A stretch of DNA of 34,408 nt from Bacteroidaceae bacterium (lineage in GTDB: Bacteria > Bacteroidota > Bacteroidia > Bacteroidales > Bacteroidaceae), in assembly GCA_024695315.1 (NCBI GenBank), contig JAILIJ010000166.1, positions 1-34,408 of the forward strand, read 5' to 3'. Below the pieces are notes generated by a model. The model did not search any database and was not told the origin of the DNA. It saw only the letters and a program-made list of their open reading frames with translations. Of this stretch, positions 15,749 through 23,761 are shown in pieces. The stretch's first letter is position 1. Each line of letters starts with the position of its first letter. Both the position numbers and the translations under genes were made by a program.

Positions 15749-16381
15749 ATGACAACAGACTTAAACGAAGAGAAAAATAATAATGAAGCTTTAGACGAAG
15801 CTACAGATAATAAAGAGCAGGCAAATATTAATGAAAATGCTGCAAATACAGAAAGCACAGAAACAGAAAAGCCTGATGAAGAAAAAACAAATGAAGCTGA
15901 AACAGAAGAAAAGAAAGAGCCTACTGTAGAAGAGAAACTTGCAGAAGCAGAAGCTACTATTGCAAAGCTTAAGGAACAGGCACTCTACAAACAAGCAGAA
16001 TTTGATAACTTCCGTAAACGTAGTATCTCAGAAAAAGCCGAATTAATTCTCAACGGTGGACAGAAAGTTATTACCACCCTACTCCCTATTATTGACGACC
16101 TCGAACGTGCACAGAATAATATGGATAAGATGGAGGATATTGCTGCCGTAAAAGAAGGAGTCAATCTTATCGTTGATAAATTCTTAAAACTTCTTGCAAA
16201 AGAAGGATTGAAGAAAATTGATGCTGTAGGAAAAGATTTCGACACAGACTATCATGAAGCTATAGCTCTCGTACCAGGTCTACCAGAAGATCAGAAAAAT
16301 AAGGTTATAGATTGTGTTGAATGTGGATACACTCTTAATGACAAAGTAATACGTCATAGCAAAGTTGCTGTGGCTCAATAA
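15749..16381 (+). CDS. grpE: GrpE nucleotide exchange factor
   Basis: Co-chaperone that releases ADP from DnaK. It has 210 residues. The first 70 or so are acidic and low in complexity (mainly Glu, Asn, Thr, Ala), then a long coiled coil (about 68-115; YKQAEFDNFRKRS is the family hallmark) and the C-terminal beta domain with the GrpE signature near 185-208 (VVECGYTLNDKVIRHSKVAV-like). dnaJ lies 98 bases downstream, the common Bacteroidetes order grpE-dnaJ. dnaK is elsewhere. No CIRCE operator is seen upstream. Confidence 0.95.
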   Translation: MTTDLNEEKNNNEALDEATDNKEQANINENAANTESTETEKPDEEKTNEAETEEKKEPTVEEKLAEAEATIAKLKEQALYKQAEFDNFRKRSISEKAELILNGGQKVITTLLPIIDDLERAQNNMDKMEDIAAVKEGVNLIVDKFLKLLAKEGLKKIDAVGKDFDTDYHEAIALVPGLPEDQKNKVIDCVECGYTLNDKVIRHSKVAVAQ

Positions 16382-16479
16382 AACAAAGTGAATAGAGTTT
16401 TAGGCTTTAGTAAATATATAGTAATCATTTTCTAATTATTTATGTGTAAAACCTATAAATTCAAAAACTTAACAATACA

Positions 16480-17649
16480 ATGGCAAAAAGAGATTATTAT
16501 GAAGTTCTTGGCGTAGAAAAAAACGCTACAGACCAACAAATAAAGGCTGCATATAAAAAGTTGGCCATCAAATACCATCCTGATCGCAATCCTGGCAACA
16601 AAGAGGCAGAGGAGAAGTTCAAGGAGGCTGCAGAAGCATACGACGTTCTTCGTGATCCAGAAAAGAGACAGAGATACGACCAATTTGGACCAGAAGGAGT
16701 AAACGGCATGGGCGGATTCGGAGGTGGACAAGGATTCGACATGAACGACATCTTCTCTGCTTTCGGCGACATCTTCGGAAACGGAGGATTCGGAGGAGGC
16801 TTTAGCGGATTCGGAGGATTCGGAGGCGGACAACAAAGAGCACGTAAACCGGTGTTCCGTGGTCGCGACCAAAGAATGAGAGTGCAACTCGATCTAACCG
16901 AAATCGTTAATGGCACAACAAAGAAATTCAAGGTTAAGAAAGATGTTGTTTGTGAGCATTGTAAAGGTACTGGATCTGCTGACGGTAAAGTCGAAACATG
17001 TAGCACATGTAAAGGTACTGGATATGTAATACGTCAACAACGTTCTATACTTGGCATGATGCAGAGCCAGAGCGTTTGTTCTACATGTAATGGCGAAGGT
17101 ACTGTAATCAAAAATAAATGTCCTTACTGTCATGGTGAAGGAATCGTTGCAGGAGAAACTATTGAAGAAATCAACTTCCCTGCCGGACTGCAAGAAGGCA
17201 TGGTACTTACACTTGAAGGTAAGGGAGGTGCAGGACGTCACAACGGTGTAAACGGCGATTTGCAGATTATTATTTCCGAAAAGCCACATCCAGAATTGGT
17301 ACGCGATGGTAATGATCTTGTCTACAACCTTCTGCTGACAATTCCACAGGCTACACTCGGTTGTCAAATCGAAGTACCTACTGTAGATGGCAAAGCTAAA
17401 CTTACAATAGAACCAGGAACTCAACCAGGTACTGTTCTACGTCTACGCGGAAAAGGAATCCCTGCAGTACAAGGATATAACAGAGGTAAAAAAGGTGACG
17501 AGCTTGTAAACGTAAGCATCTATATTCCTCAAACACTTACGAAAGACCAAAAGAAAGCAATGGAAGAATTTGCATCATCAAGCGAATTTCAACCAAACGA
17601 AAGTATGAAAAGTAAAATTTTCTCAAAGTTCAAAGCTTTCTTTGACTAA
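16480..17649 (+). CDS. dnaJ: DnaJ (Hsp40) co-chaperone
   Basis: Delivers unfolded clients to DnaK and stimulates its ATPase. At 389 residues it is a full type I DnaJ: J domain with His33-Pro34-Asp35, Gly/Phe-rich linker (about 72-118), zinc-finger domain with four CxxCxGxG repeats (Cys158/161, 174/177, 200/203 and 214/217), then the C-terminal substrate-binding and dimerisation domains. It follows grpE in the same direction and is ended by a 14-bp terminator hairpin. Confidence 0.97.
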   Translation: MAKRDYYEVLGVEKNATDQQIKAAYKKLAIKYHPDRNPGNKEAEEKFKEAAEAYDVLRDPEKRQRYDQFGPEGVNGMGGFGGGQGFDMNDIFSAFGDIFGNGGFGGGFSGFGGFGGGQQRARKPVFRGRDQRMRVQLDLTEIVNGTTKKFKVKKDVVCEHCKGTGSADGKVETCSTCKGTGYVIRQQRSILGMMQSQSVCSTCNGEGTVIKNKCPYCHGEGIVAGETIEEINFPAGLQEGMVLTLEGKGGAGRHNGVNGDLQIIISEKPHPELVRDGNDLVYNLLLTIPQATLGCQIEVPTVDGKAKLTIEPGTQPGTVLRLRGKGIPAVQGYNRGKKGDELVNVSIYIPQTLTKDQKKAMEEFASSSEFQPNESMKSKIFSKFKAFFD

Positions 17650-17674
17650 ATAGTCTATAACACACTTAAATAAG

Positions 17675-17718
17675 AATGGTGTATCAAACTCTTGTTTTGA
17701 TACACCATTTTTTATTTT
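17675..17718 (+). terminator. dnaJ terminator
   Basis: AATGGTGTATCAAA (17675-17688) and TTTGATACACCATT (17696-17709) form a perfect 14-bp stem with a 7-base loop, followed by a T-rich tail. The core TTTGATACACC recurs in the facing terminator at 18280-18290. Confidence 0.9.
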
Positions 17719-17878
17719 AGCTAAAAAGGAGACAAAGTCTTGTTTATTCTTTTACATTATGTTCGCTAAAAAAAATGTCACTTTAGCGCACCTTAATGCA
17801 GAACATTTTATTCATCAATGCAGAAGAATTTCTTTATTCCTACTGGGCAATTCTATGCCTATTGCAAAACAATTCATA

Positions 17879-17958
17879 AAATCATTCAATGGTACGGTCG
17901 TATCACTCAATGATACAGTCATACCACTGAATGGTACGACCGTACCATTGAATGATTT
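17879..17958. repeat. 21-bp minisatellite forming a perfect 24-bp inverted repeat
   Basis: Three full 21-bp units (17886-17906, 17907-17927, 17928-17948) and a partial fourth (from 17949). The first is built on CAATGGTACGGTCGTATCAC and the third on GAATGGTACGACCGTACCAT. Because the units are themselves near-dyads, 17879-17902 is the exact reverse complement of 17935-17958: 24 bp without a mismatch, separated by 32 bases that are also partly self-complementary. As RNA it would be a very stable hairpin. It lies in the gap between dnaJ and the decarboxylase operon. A 71-codon frame (17759-17974) runs through it and would encode a heptad-like repeat, but it resembles no protein I recognise. Confidence 0.7.
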
Positions 17959-17975
17959 GGAAAATTTCTCCTGAA

Positions 17976-18244
17976 TAATAGAACTATTCCTGCTGAACTT
18001 TTTAAAAAAAATTGCGCTCGAATGAAAGAATTATCCAGCATTAAAACTCCCATCACAACTTACAACAAAAATGCTAACAGATCTAGCCCTGCTCAAACGG
18101 TGATCAAAATTTGTACTCAAACACAGATTGCTGTTTAACGCTTGTTAAACGATAATAAAAGGGGCGTTTAATAACCATTAAATTTTTGATTCTGTCAAAT
18201 GTTTATCATATAAACCATACTAAAAACATAGGATTTGTAGGATG
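17976..18244. other. Intergenic stretch without a gene
   Basis: AT-rich DNA between the minisatellite and the decarboxylase terminator. The only structure noticed is GTTTAAC-GCTT-GTTAAAC (18133-18150), a 7-bp hairpin with no T run. No reading frame or promoter is convincing. Confidence 0.5.
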
Positions 18245-18291
18245 CAAAAAAGGATGTATCATTTGTCAAATTAAAGACATTTGATACACCC
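18245..18291 (-). terminator. Terminator of the decarboxylase operon
   Basis: Read leftward, GGGTGTATCA pairs with TGATACATCC (one G-U) and TGTC with GACA above an AU-rich loop, followed by a run of seven T (18251-18245). It lies 29 bases after the oadB stop. It faces the dnaJ terminator and shares its core. Confidence 0.82.
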
Positions 18292-18319
18292 TCTTAAAAC
18301 GTATTAAGAAAAATAGACT

Positions 18320-19600
18320 TTATCCCAAGAAACTAAGTAAAACACCTGCCGCTACTGCAGAGCCAATTACACCGGCTACATTCGGTCCCATGGCATGCAT
18401 AAGAAGGAAATTACGTGAATCTGCCTGCTGACCTACAGTTTGACTTACACGTGCAGCCATCGGCACAGCGCTTACACCTGCAGATCCAATAAGCGGATTA
18501 ATCTTTTCCTTAAGAAATAAATTCATAAACTTTGCCAAAAGTACACCTCCTGCACTTCCACAACCAAAAGCTATGATACCTACACAGAGAATACTTATTG
18601 TCTGCAAATTCAAAAAAGCATCAGCAGAAGCTGTCGCTCCAACTGTAATTCCTAAGAAAATTACAACTATATTATTAAGTGCATTTTGAACCGTGTCACT
18701 CAATCGATCAACCACACAACTCTCTTTCATAAGGTTACCAAGCATCAAACAGCCAATCAATGGTGCTGCAGATGGTAAAACGAGAGATACAATTATGGCC
18801 ACAATAATTGGAAAAATAATCTTTTCTTTCTTGCTAACAGTACGAAGCTGACTCATCCTAATTTTACGCTCTTCCTCTGTAGTCAGAAATTTCATTATCG
18901 GAGGTTGGATAACTGGTACGAGTGCCATATAACTATAAGCGGCTACAGCTACAGGACCAAGCAGTTCTGGAGCCAACTTAGTAGTAAGAAATATGGCCGT
19001 AGGTCCATCTGCTCCACCAATAATACCTATAGAGGCAGCCTGAGCAGGTGTGAATCCAAGAAACTCCATCTGCATTACAATAAATGTTGCAAAGATACCA
19101 ATCTGTGCAGCTGCACCAAGTAAAAGGCTTTTCGGATTAGCAATCAGCGGTCCAAAGTCCGTCATTGCACCTACACCAATAAAGATAAGACAAGGATATA
19201 TTCCTCCCTTCACTCCAATATAGAGCCAGTCCAAAATACCACCTTCTGTAAGTATATGTCCATAGCTATGATAATATGGACTTTCAGGATTCAAGAAATC
19301 TCCATTCCATAGTTCCGTGTGATATAGATTGGCACCAGGAAGATTTGTAAGAATCATACCAAAAGCTATAGGAAGGAGCAAAAGTGGCTCATACTTCTTA
19401 TGAATTGCGAGGTATAGCAGAAGACATCCTATGGCTAGCATAACGATATTCTTCCAGCCATCACCTGTAAACAATGCCGTGAATCCCATTTCATTATAGA
19501 ACTTTTCAAGTCCCATGCTAAGATTAAACTCACTAGCCATTACAGGCGACGCAACCATCAGAAGTAAAGCTATCATAATATAATATTTGATATTCTTCAT
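18320..19600 (-). CDS. Sodium-translocating decarboxylase beta subunit
   Basis: Integral membrane subunit (OadB/MmdB/GcdB family) that decarboxylates carboxybiotin and pumps sodium ions outward. With the ATG at 19600 it has 426 residues; an upstream in-frame TTG at 19651 overlaps the previous gene and is rejected. Many hydrophobic helices are visible. Asp198 in GGADGPTAIFLT is the sodium/proton-binding aspartate (D203 region of the Klebsiella enzyme). The C-terminal GPNVAGVIGSAVAAGVLLSF is also typical. The first 22 residues look like a cleavable signal or an extra helix (IMIALLLMVASPVMA). It is the last gene of the operon; operon content makes methylmalonyl-CoA the likely substrate rather than oxaloacetate. 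Confidence 0.93.
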   Translation of the reverse strand: MKNIKYYIMIALLLMVASPVMASEFNLSMGLEKFYNEMGFTALFTGDGWKNIVMLAIGCLLLYLAIHKKYEPLLLLPIAFGMILTNLPGANLYHTELWNGDFLNPESPYYHSYGHILTEGGILDWLYIGVKGGIYPCLIFIGVGAMTDFGPLIANPKSLLLGAAAQIGIFATFIVMQMEFLGFTPAQAASIGIIGGADGPTAIFLTTKLAPELLGPVAVAAYSYMALVPVIQPPIMKFLTTEEERKIRMSQLRTVSKKEKIIFPIIVAIIVSLVLPSAAPLIGCLMLGNLMKESCVVDRLSDTVQNALNNIVVIFLGITVGATASADAFLNLQTISILCVGIIAFGCGSAGGVLLAKFMNLFLKEKINPLIGSAGVSAVPMAARVSQTVGQQADSRNFLLMHAMGPNVAGVIGSAVAAGVLLSFLG

Positions 19601-19643
19601 AGATTGTGTAATGTTAATGTATAAATCAAAAAAACTACCCCTA

Positions 19644-20348
19644 TTAAGCAAATTCTATAAGAGTCTGACCGTTTTGAACTTGATCGCCCACGGATACTAA
19701 AATAGCCTTTACTTCACCTGTAGTTTCTGCCGTAATACTATTTTCCATCTTCATGGCCTCAAGAAATACCACAGTATCACCAGCTTTGACTTTGTCACCT
19801 ACGTTGACAGCAATTTTTGTTATTTTTCCTGGCAATGGAGAAGTAACACCATTATTTCCTACCACAGGGGCTACTGGCTTTGACTCAGCAACTGGTGCTG
19901 GAGCAACAGGAGCTGGCTTTGGAGCTATTGTAGCTTCTGCAGCGACAAAATCGGCAACCATTTCTACAAGTAAATCTCCCTGATTAACATTCTGCCCTGG
20001 AGTTACAACGACATGCTGAACTGTTCCGTCGACATCAGAAACAATATCATTTGCCATCTTCATAGACTCAATTACAAGTAGCACATCTCCTCTCTTGACA
20101 TGCTGACCATCTGTGACGACAACTTTTGTGACAGTACCAGGAAGTTCGGAATTAACATTTGCTGGTCCACCCGTCTGTGCCTTTGGATTAGCAGGAGCAG
20201 CAACAGGTCTTGGTCCCTGAGCTTTCGTCTGTGGGATGTCCACCTCGTACGTCTGTCCATTAACAGTAACTTTGAGCAACTCAGGAGTCTGCTCTTCCAC
20301 GGCTACAGCATAATCCTGGTTTCCTATCTTAAATTTAAATTCTTTCAT
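19644..20348 (-). CDS. Biotin carrier subunit with two biotinyl domains
   Basis: Carries the carboxyl group from MmdA to the beta subunit. Usual carriers of this type have 120-170 residues and one biotinyl domain; this has 234 residues and two. Domain 1 (about 65-131) has Lys97 in ESMKMAN; domain 2 (about 167-233) has Lys200 in EAMKMEN; the acceptor lysines are exactly 103 residues apart. A Pro/Ala-rich linker (about 140-163) joins them. Residues 1-40 (KFKIGNQDYAVAV...) form the small N-terminal domain that starts ordinary Bacteroidales carriers. Both sites keep Met-Lys-Met, so both may be biotinylated. Similarity between the domains suggests duplication within the gene. Confidence 0.92.
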   Translation of the reverse strand: MKEFKFKIGNQDYAVAVEEQTPELLKVTVNGQTYEVDIPQTKAQGPRPVAAPANPKAQTGGPANVNSELPGTVTKVVVTDGQHVKRGDVLLVIESMKMANDIVSDVDGTVQHVVVTPGQNVNQGDLLVEMVADFVAAEATIAPKPAPVAPAPVAESKPVAPVVGNNGVTSPLPGKITKIAVNVGDKVKAGDTVVFLEAMKMENSITAETTGEVKAILVSVGDQVQNGQTLIEFA

Positions 20349-20402
20349 TGTATTTTCTGTTTGAATGGTGAAAACATAAGCTTTCTACGCACTCTTCCAT
20401 TT

Positions 20403-20459
20403 TTGTTAAAAAAATAAATTGAGCAGACAACGTTATATGAAATCGCACTTAATCTGCTC
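20403..20459 (-). terminator. Hairpin with T-rich tail between gamma and biotin carrier genes
   Basis: Read leftward, GAGCAGA (20459-20453) pairs with TCTGCTC (20427-20421) across a 25-base loop, followed by AATTTATTTTTTT. It is inside the operon, so it may be an attenuator that lowers expression of the downstream subunits, or a processing stem. The long loop makes it weaker than a classical terminator. Confidence 0.4.
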
Positions 20460-20470
20460 TTTCAATCTAA

Positions 20471-20815
20471 CTATAGCCTCTCATTGAGTTCAGAATGCCA
20501 TGCAGAATTTGGATTAGGCTTAATAGTAAGGATACGGTTCTCTCTGTTGTTCTTCTCATAATAATATAGATATAGAGCAACAGCTACAGCAGCTTTTTCC
20601 TCATCACTTGCCTTATCAAAAGCTTTGGCTTGTTTCTTATCCTTATAATCAGCTTTTACATTTATGGCTTTCGCAGTAGTCTTTCGTCCCATAACACTAA
20701 AAATTTGCAAAACAAAAATTAGCAATATGAGAATCACAAAAACCACTCCAATTCCCATGCCTGTCATTAGCCATGATTGTGACCAATCTGTTTCTAATAA
20801 AATCATAAGCAACAT
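20471..20815 (-). CDS. Sodium-translocating decarboxylase gamma subunit
   Basis: Small membrane subunit (OadG/MmdD type) that holds the decarboxylase complex together. It has 114 residues. One transmembrane helix (about 18-41, MGIGVVFVILILLIFVLQIF) near the N-terminus is followed by a charged region and a C-terminal segment with EEKAAVAVALYLYYYEKNNR, typical of the family. It starts two bases after the mmdA stop; Met4 is an alternative start. Sequence conservation in this family is low, but position, topology and length support the call. Confidence 0.85.
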   Translation of the reverse strand: MLLMILLETDWSQSWLMTGMGIGVVFVILILLIFVLQIFSVMGRKTTAKAINVKADYKDKKQAKAFDKASDEEKAAVAVALYLYYYEKNNRENRILTIKPNPNSAWHSELNERL

Positions 20816-20817
20816 AA

Positions 20818-22389
20818 TTAAAGTGGAATGTTACCATGCTTCTTAGCAGGATTTTTCATCTTCTTGTTCTCAAGCTGAGCAAGAGCGCGAATAATACGGA
20901 ATCGCGTGTTTCGAGGCTCAATAACATCATCAATATAGCCATACTTTGCTGCTTGATAAGGATTAGCAAAGAGTTTTGTATATTCGTCTTCCTTCTCCTT
21001 TATATAAGCCTTGGCCTCCTCAACCTTTCCTTCGTCCTTTAATGCTTTAGCCTCCTTTGCATATAATACTGAAGCTGCTCCACTTGCTCCCATCACTGCT
21101 ATCTCTGCAGAAGGCCAAGCGTAATTGATATCGCCACGAAGCTGTTTACATGACATCACGATATGTGAACCTCCATAGGACTTACGCAATGTGACAGTTA
21201 CCTTTGGCACAGTAGCTTCTCCATAAGCATATAGCAACTTTGCACCATGCAGAATAACAGCATTATATTCCTGAGCTGTACCTGGAAGGAATCCTGGTAC
21301 ATCAACCAAAGTTACTATTGGAATGTTGAAGGCATCACAGAATCTAACAAAACGAGCTCCCTTACGACTTGAGTTGCAGTCAAGAACTCCTGCCAACTGT
21401 TTTGGCTGATTTGCTACAATACCTACAGACTGTCCATTGAATCGTGCAAAACCGACAATAATATTCTTAGCATAATTAGGTTGTACCTCAAAGAAATCTC
21501 CATTATCTACAATACCTGCAATGACCTGATACATATCGTATGGCATATTAGGATTATCAGGTATAATATCATTAAGATAATCTTCCATACGACTAATAGG
21601 ATCAGTACATTCTATACGTGGAGTCTTTTCCAAATTATTTTGAGGAATAAAACTAATAAGTTTCTTTATCATCGAGATGGCTTCTTCTTCTGTTGGAGCT
21701 GTGAAATGTGTAACACCACTCTTTGTAGCATGTACACTTGCTCCTCCAAGCTGTTCCTGTGTGACCACTTCTCCAAGTACAGCCTTTACAGGTCCAGGTC
21801 CAGTAAGGAACATATATGAAGAATTCTCAACCATGAATGTAAAGTCAGTCAAAGCTGGAGAATAAACAGCTCCACCAGCACAAGGTCCCATGATAGCAGA
21901 AATTTGTGGTACCACTCCACTTGCCATAATATTACGTTGGAAGATTTCAGCATATCCTGCAAGAGCGTTAATACCTTCCTGAAGTCGTGCACCACCAGAG
22001 TCGTTGAGTCCAATACATGGTACACCAACCTTCATTGCCATATCCATGACTTTACATATCTTGCTTGCAAGCATCTCAGAAAGAGAACCTGCACTAACTG
22101 TGAAATCTTGAGCGAAGACATAGACAAGGCGTCCGTCAATAGTTCCAGAACCGGTTACAACACCATCTCCAAGATAGTGTTTTTTCTCCATTCCAAAATT
22201 AGTACAACGATGCTCAACAAACATATCCATTTCTTCAAAACTTCCTTCATCAAGAAGAAGAGCAATACGTTCACGCGCTGTAAGTTTTCCTTTTGCATGT
22301 TGTTTTTCAATGGCTTTTTCTCCGCCACCAATACGTGCCTTCTTACGGAGTTCAATCAACTCCTGTATTCTTTCTGTTTGTTTAGACAT
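20818..22389 (-). CDS. mmdA: Methylmalonyl-CoA decarboxylase alpha (carboxyltransferase) subunit
   Basis: Carboxyltransferase of the crotonase-fold family that moves the carboxyl group of (S)-methylmalonyl-CoA to biotin, yielding propionyl-CoA. At 523 residues it has the family length. The N-terminal half shows GKLTARERI, GSFEEMDMFVEHR, and the oxyanion loop MGPCAGGAVYSPALTDF. The C-terminal half shows DVPGFLPGTAQEYNAVILHG and ADIN-type PSAEIAVMGASGA. The related PCC beta and acetyl-CoA carboxyltransferases look alike, but the adjacent epimerase and sodium-pump subunits point to the decarboxylase. Confidence 0.95.
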   Translation of the reverse strand: MSKQTERIQELIELRKKARIGGGEKAIEKQHAKGKLTARERIALLLDEGSFEEMDMFVEHRCTNFGMEKKHYLGDGVVTGSGTIDGRLVYVFAQDFTVSAGSLSEMLASKICKVMDMAMKVGVPCIGLNDSGGARLQEGINALAGYAEIFQRNIMASGVVPQISAIMGPCAGGAVYSPALTDFTFMVENSSYMFLTGPGPVKAVLGEVVTQEQLGGASVHATKSGVTHFTAPTEEEAISMIKKLISFIPQNNLEKTPRIECTDPISRMEDYLNDIIPDNPNMPYDMYQVIAGIVDNGDFFEVQPNYAKNIIVGFARFNGQSVGIVANQPKQLAGVLDCNSSRKGARFVRFCDAFNIPIVTLVDVPGFLPGTAQEYNAVILHGAKLLYAYGEATVPKVTVTLRKSYGGSHIVMSCKQLRGDINYAWPSAEIAVMGASGAASVLYAKEAKALKDEGKVEEAKAYIKEKEDEYTKLFANPYQAAKYGYIDDVIEPRNTRFRIIRALAQLENKKMKNPAKKHGNIPL

Positions 22390-22482
22390 TAGATTATACG
22401 GTTTTATGTATTATAAATTGAAAAAATCTATATATACAATATATGATTATAAATCTTTTGTACTCAAAAAAGAGAACATTTC

Positions 22483-22893
22483 TTATTTTTGAGGTTCGCA
22501 AAGCTCAGTAAGAATACCTGCTGTTGTCTTTGGATGCAAAAATCCTATATTCATTTTCTCTGCACCAGGTCGTGGAGTTTTATCAATAAGACGAACGCCC
22601 TTACCTTCTGCTTCCACAAGTGCCTCTGCCACACCATCTTCAACAGCGAAAGCTACATGATGAACACCCTTTCCACCATTAGCGAGCCACTTTGCGACAG
22701 CACTTTCTTCTGATGTTGGTTCAAGTAGTTCCAACTTAACCTCACCGACTTTCAAGAAAGCTGTTTTTACCTTTTGGTCAGCAACTTCTTCTACTGCATA
22801 ACACTTAAGTCCAAGTACATTTTCAAAAAAAGGAAGTACCTCATCAATACTTTTAACACCAATGCCAAGGTGATCAATTCGTGAAATTTTCAT
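22483..22893 (-). CDS. mce: Methylmalonyl-CoA epimerase
   Basis: Vicinal-oxygen-chelate fold metalloenzyme that interconverts (R)- and (S)-methylmalonyl-CoA, linking methylmalonyl-CoA mutase to the decarboxylase. It has 136 residues, the usual length. It begins RIDHLGIGVKS with His8 as a metal ligand; GVHHVAFAVED near 77 supplies another His, and TELCEP near the end the metal-binding Glu. It is the first gene of the operon, 93 bases upstream of mmdA. Confidence 0.95.
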   Translation of the reverse strand: MKISRIDHLGIGVKSIDEVLPFFENVLGLKCYAVEEVADQKVKTAFLKVGEVKLELLEPTSEESAVAKWLANGGKGVHHVAFAVEDGVAEALVEAEGKGVRLIDKTPRPGAEKMNIGFLHPKTTAGILTELCEPQK

Positions 22894-23083
22894 ACGATTT
22901 AATGTTTTAGATATTAGTTGTAAATTATAATAAACACTTTAATGTGAAAACAACACACATATAAGAATGGATGTGTTTCACAAAACACTCAACATAGAGT
23001 TAAATCAAAACACTTGAATAGTTTGTAAAAAATAAAACACCGACTCTCACAAGTCAACTGCACATCTTTCACGGTATTTTTAG

Positions 23084-23091
23084 CAAATATA
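23084..23091 (-). promoter_or_regulatory. Candidate -7 box of the decarboxylase operon
   Basis: The leftward strand reads TATATTTGC, matching the consensus. It lies between the nlpC stop and mce and would give a leader of about 185 nt. The leader holds four scattered GTGTTTT-type motifs (near 23035, 23008, 22983 and 22932) without regular spacing. The -33 position reads TTTT rather than TTTG. Confidence 0.4.
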
Positions 23092-23140
23092 GGTTTTCTT
23101 AAAATAATAAAAAAAATATTTCGTACTTTTTTTCACTTTT

Positions 23141-23761
23141 TTATTTCACCCTTCCTCCAGCGTACCAATGTTTGTTCCAATACGCATCATTCAAACTGCT
23201 AACAATTACACCTTTGGATGAACTTGCATGGATAAATTTATCACCTTTCAAAAATATGCCAGAATGCCCAATACGCCTTCCAGAATTATCAGTTGTAAAA
23301 AATACGAGGTCACCTTGTTTCAAAGATGAACGACTAATTTTAGAACAATACTTAGAAAACAAATCTGCGCTACTACATCTAGAGATATGATTTCCATATA
23401 CTCTAGTATAAATTGCATAGACCAAACCAGAACAATCCACACCTTTTCGGTCAGCTCCTCCAGCTCTATATCTAACGCCTACCCATGAAGCAGACTCCGT
23501 CATTAGTTTTGAATTATCTGAAGCAGTTATACTTATTCCTAATTTACTACTTGCTTGTGACATATCAGCACGACTAGTCTTGCTCTTTGATGAGTCAGCA
23601 GATGACTTCGAAGAAGTAGTAACTGGAGTGAATTTCCATCCAGCCGAAGTTCCTTTATTATTCGACATTTTATTTCTTCCTGGAATAGAAGAAAAATTGT
23701 ATTTGTTAGTCGAACAAGACGTCAAAAACAGTATAAAAAATAAGTATAATAATTTCTTCAT
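23141..23761 (-). CDS. NlpC/P60 cell-wall hydrolase lipoprotein
   Basis: Likely peptidoglycan endopeptidase cutting next to diaminopimelate, anchored by lipid. The first 16 residues are a lipoprotein signal ending in the lipobox LTSC (Cys16). A Ser/Lys-rich low-complexity stretch (about 30-75) links to the NlpC/P60 domain (about 80-206), with catalytic Cys110 in KGVDCSGLV, His166 in RRIGHSGIF and a polar third residue His178. At 206 residues it is close to Spr/MepS-like enzymes. Its ATG shares one base with the stop of the ABC ATPase gene (TAATG), so coupled translation is likely. Confidence 0.92.
   Translation of the reverse strand: MKKLLYLFFILFLTSCSTNKYNFSSIPGRNKMSNNKGTSAGWKFTPVTTSSKSSADSSKSKTSRADMSQASSKLGISITASDNSKLMTESASWVGVRYRAGGADRKGVDCSGLVYAIYTRVYGNHISRCSSADLFSKYCSKISRSSLKQGDLVFFTTDNSGRRIGHSGIFLKGDKFIHASSSKGVIVSSLNDAYWNKHWYAGGRVK

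Noticed and set aside
17759..17974. 71-codon frame across the 21-bp minisatellite (NGT/LND heptads)
   Set aside because: The unit length is a multiple of three, so an open frame is expected by chance. The flanking residues resemble no protein, no promoter box precedes it, and it begins in the T-rich tail region of the dnaJ terminator. Kept only as a note under the repeat.
17650..18319. CRISPR array or insertion sequence near the 21-bp repeats
   Set aside because: There are no spacers between units, no cas or transposase gene, and no target-site duplication could be seen.
19601..19651. TTG start giving the decarboxylase beta subunit 17 extra residues
   Set aside because: It would overlap the biotin carrier gene and precede an ordinary signal-like start at an ATG.
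22932..23040. Four AAACAC motifs in the mce leader
   Set aside because: Unequal spacing (51, 25, 27) and low complexity; not enough for an operator claim.
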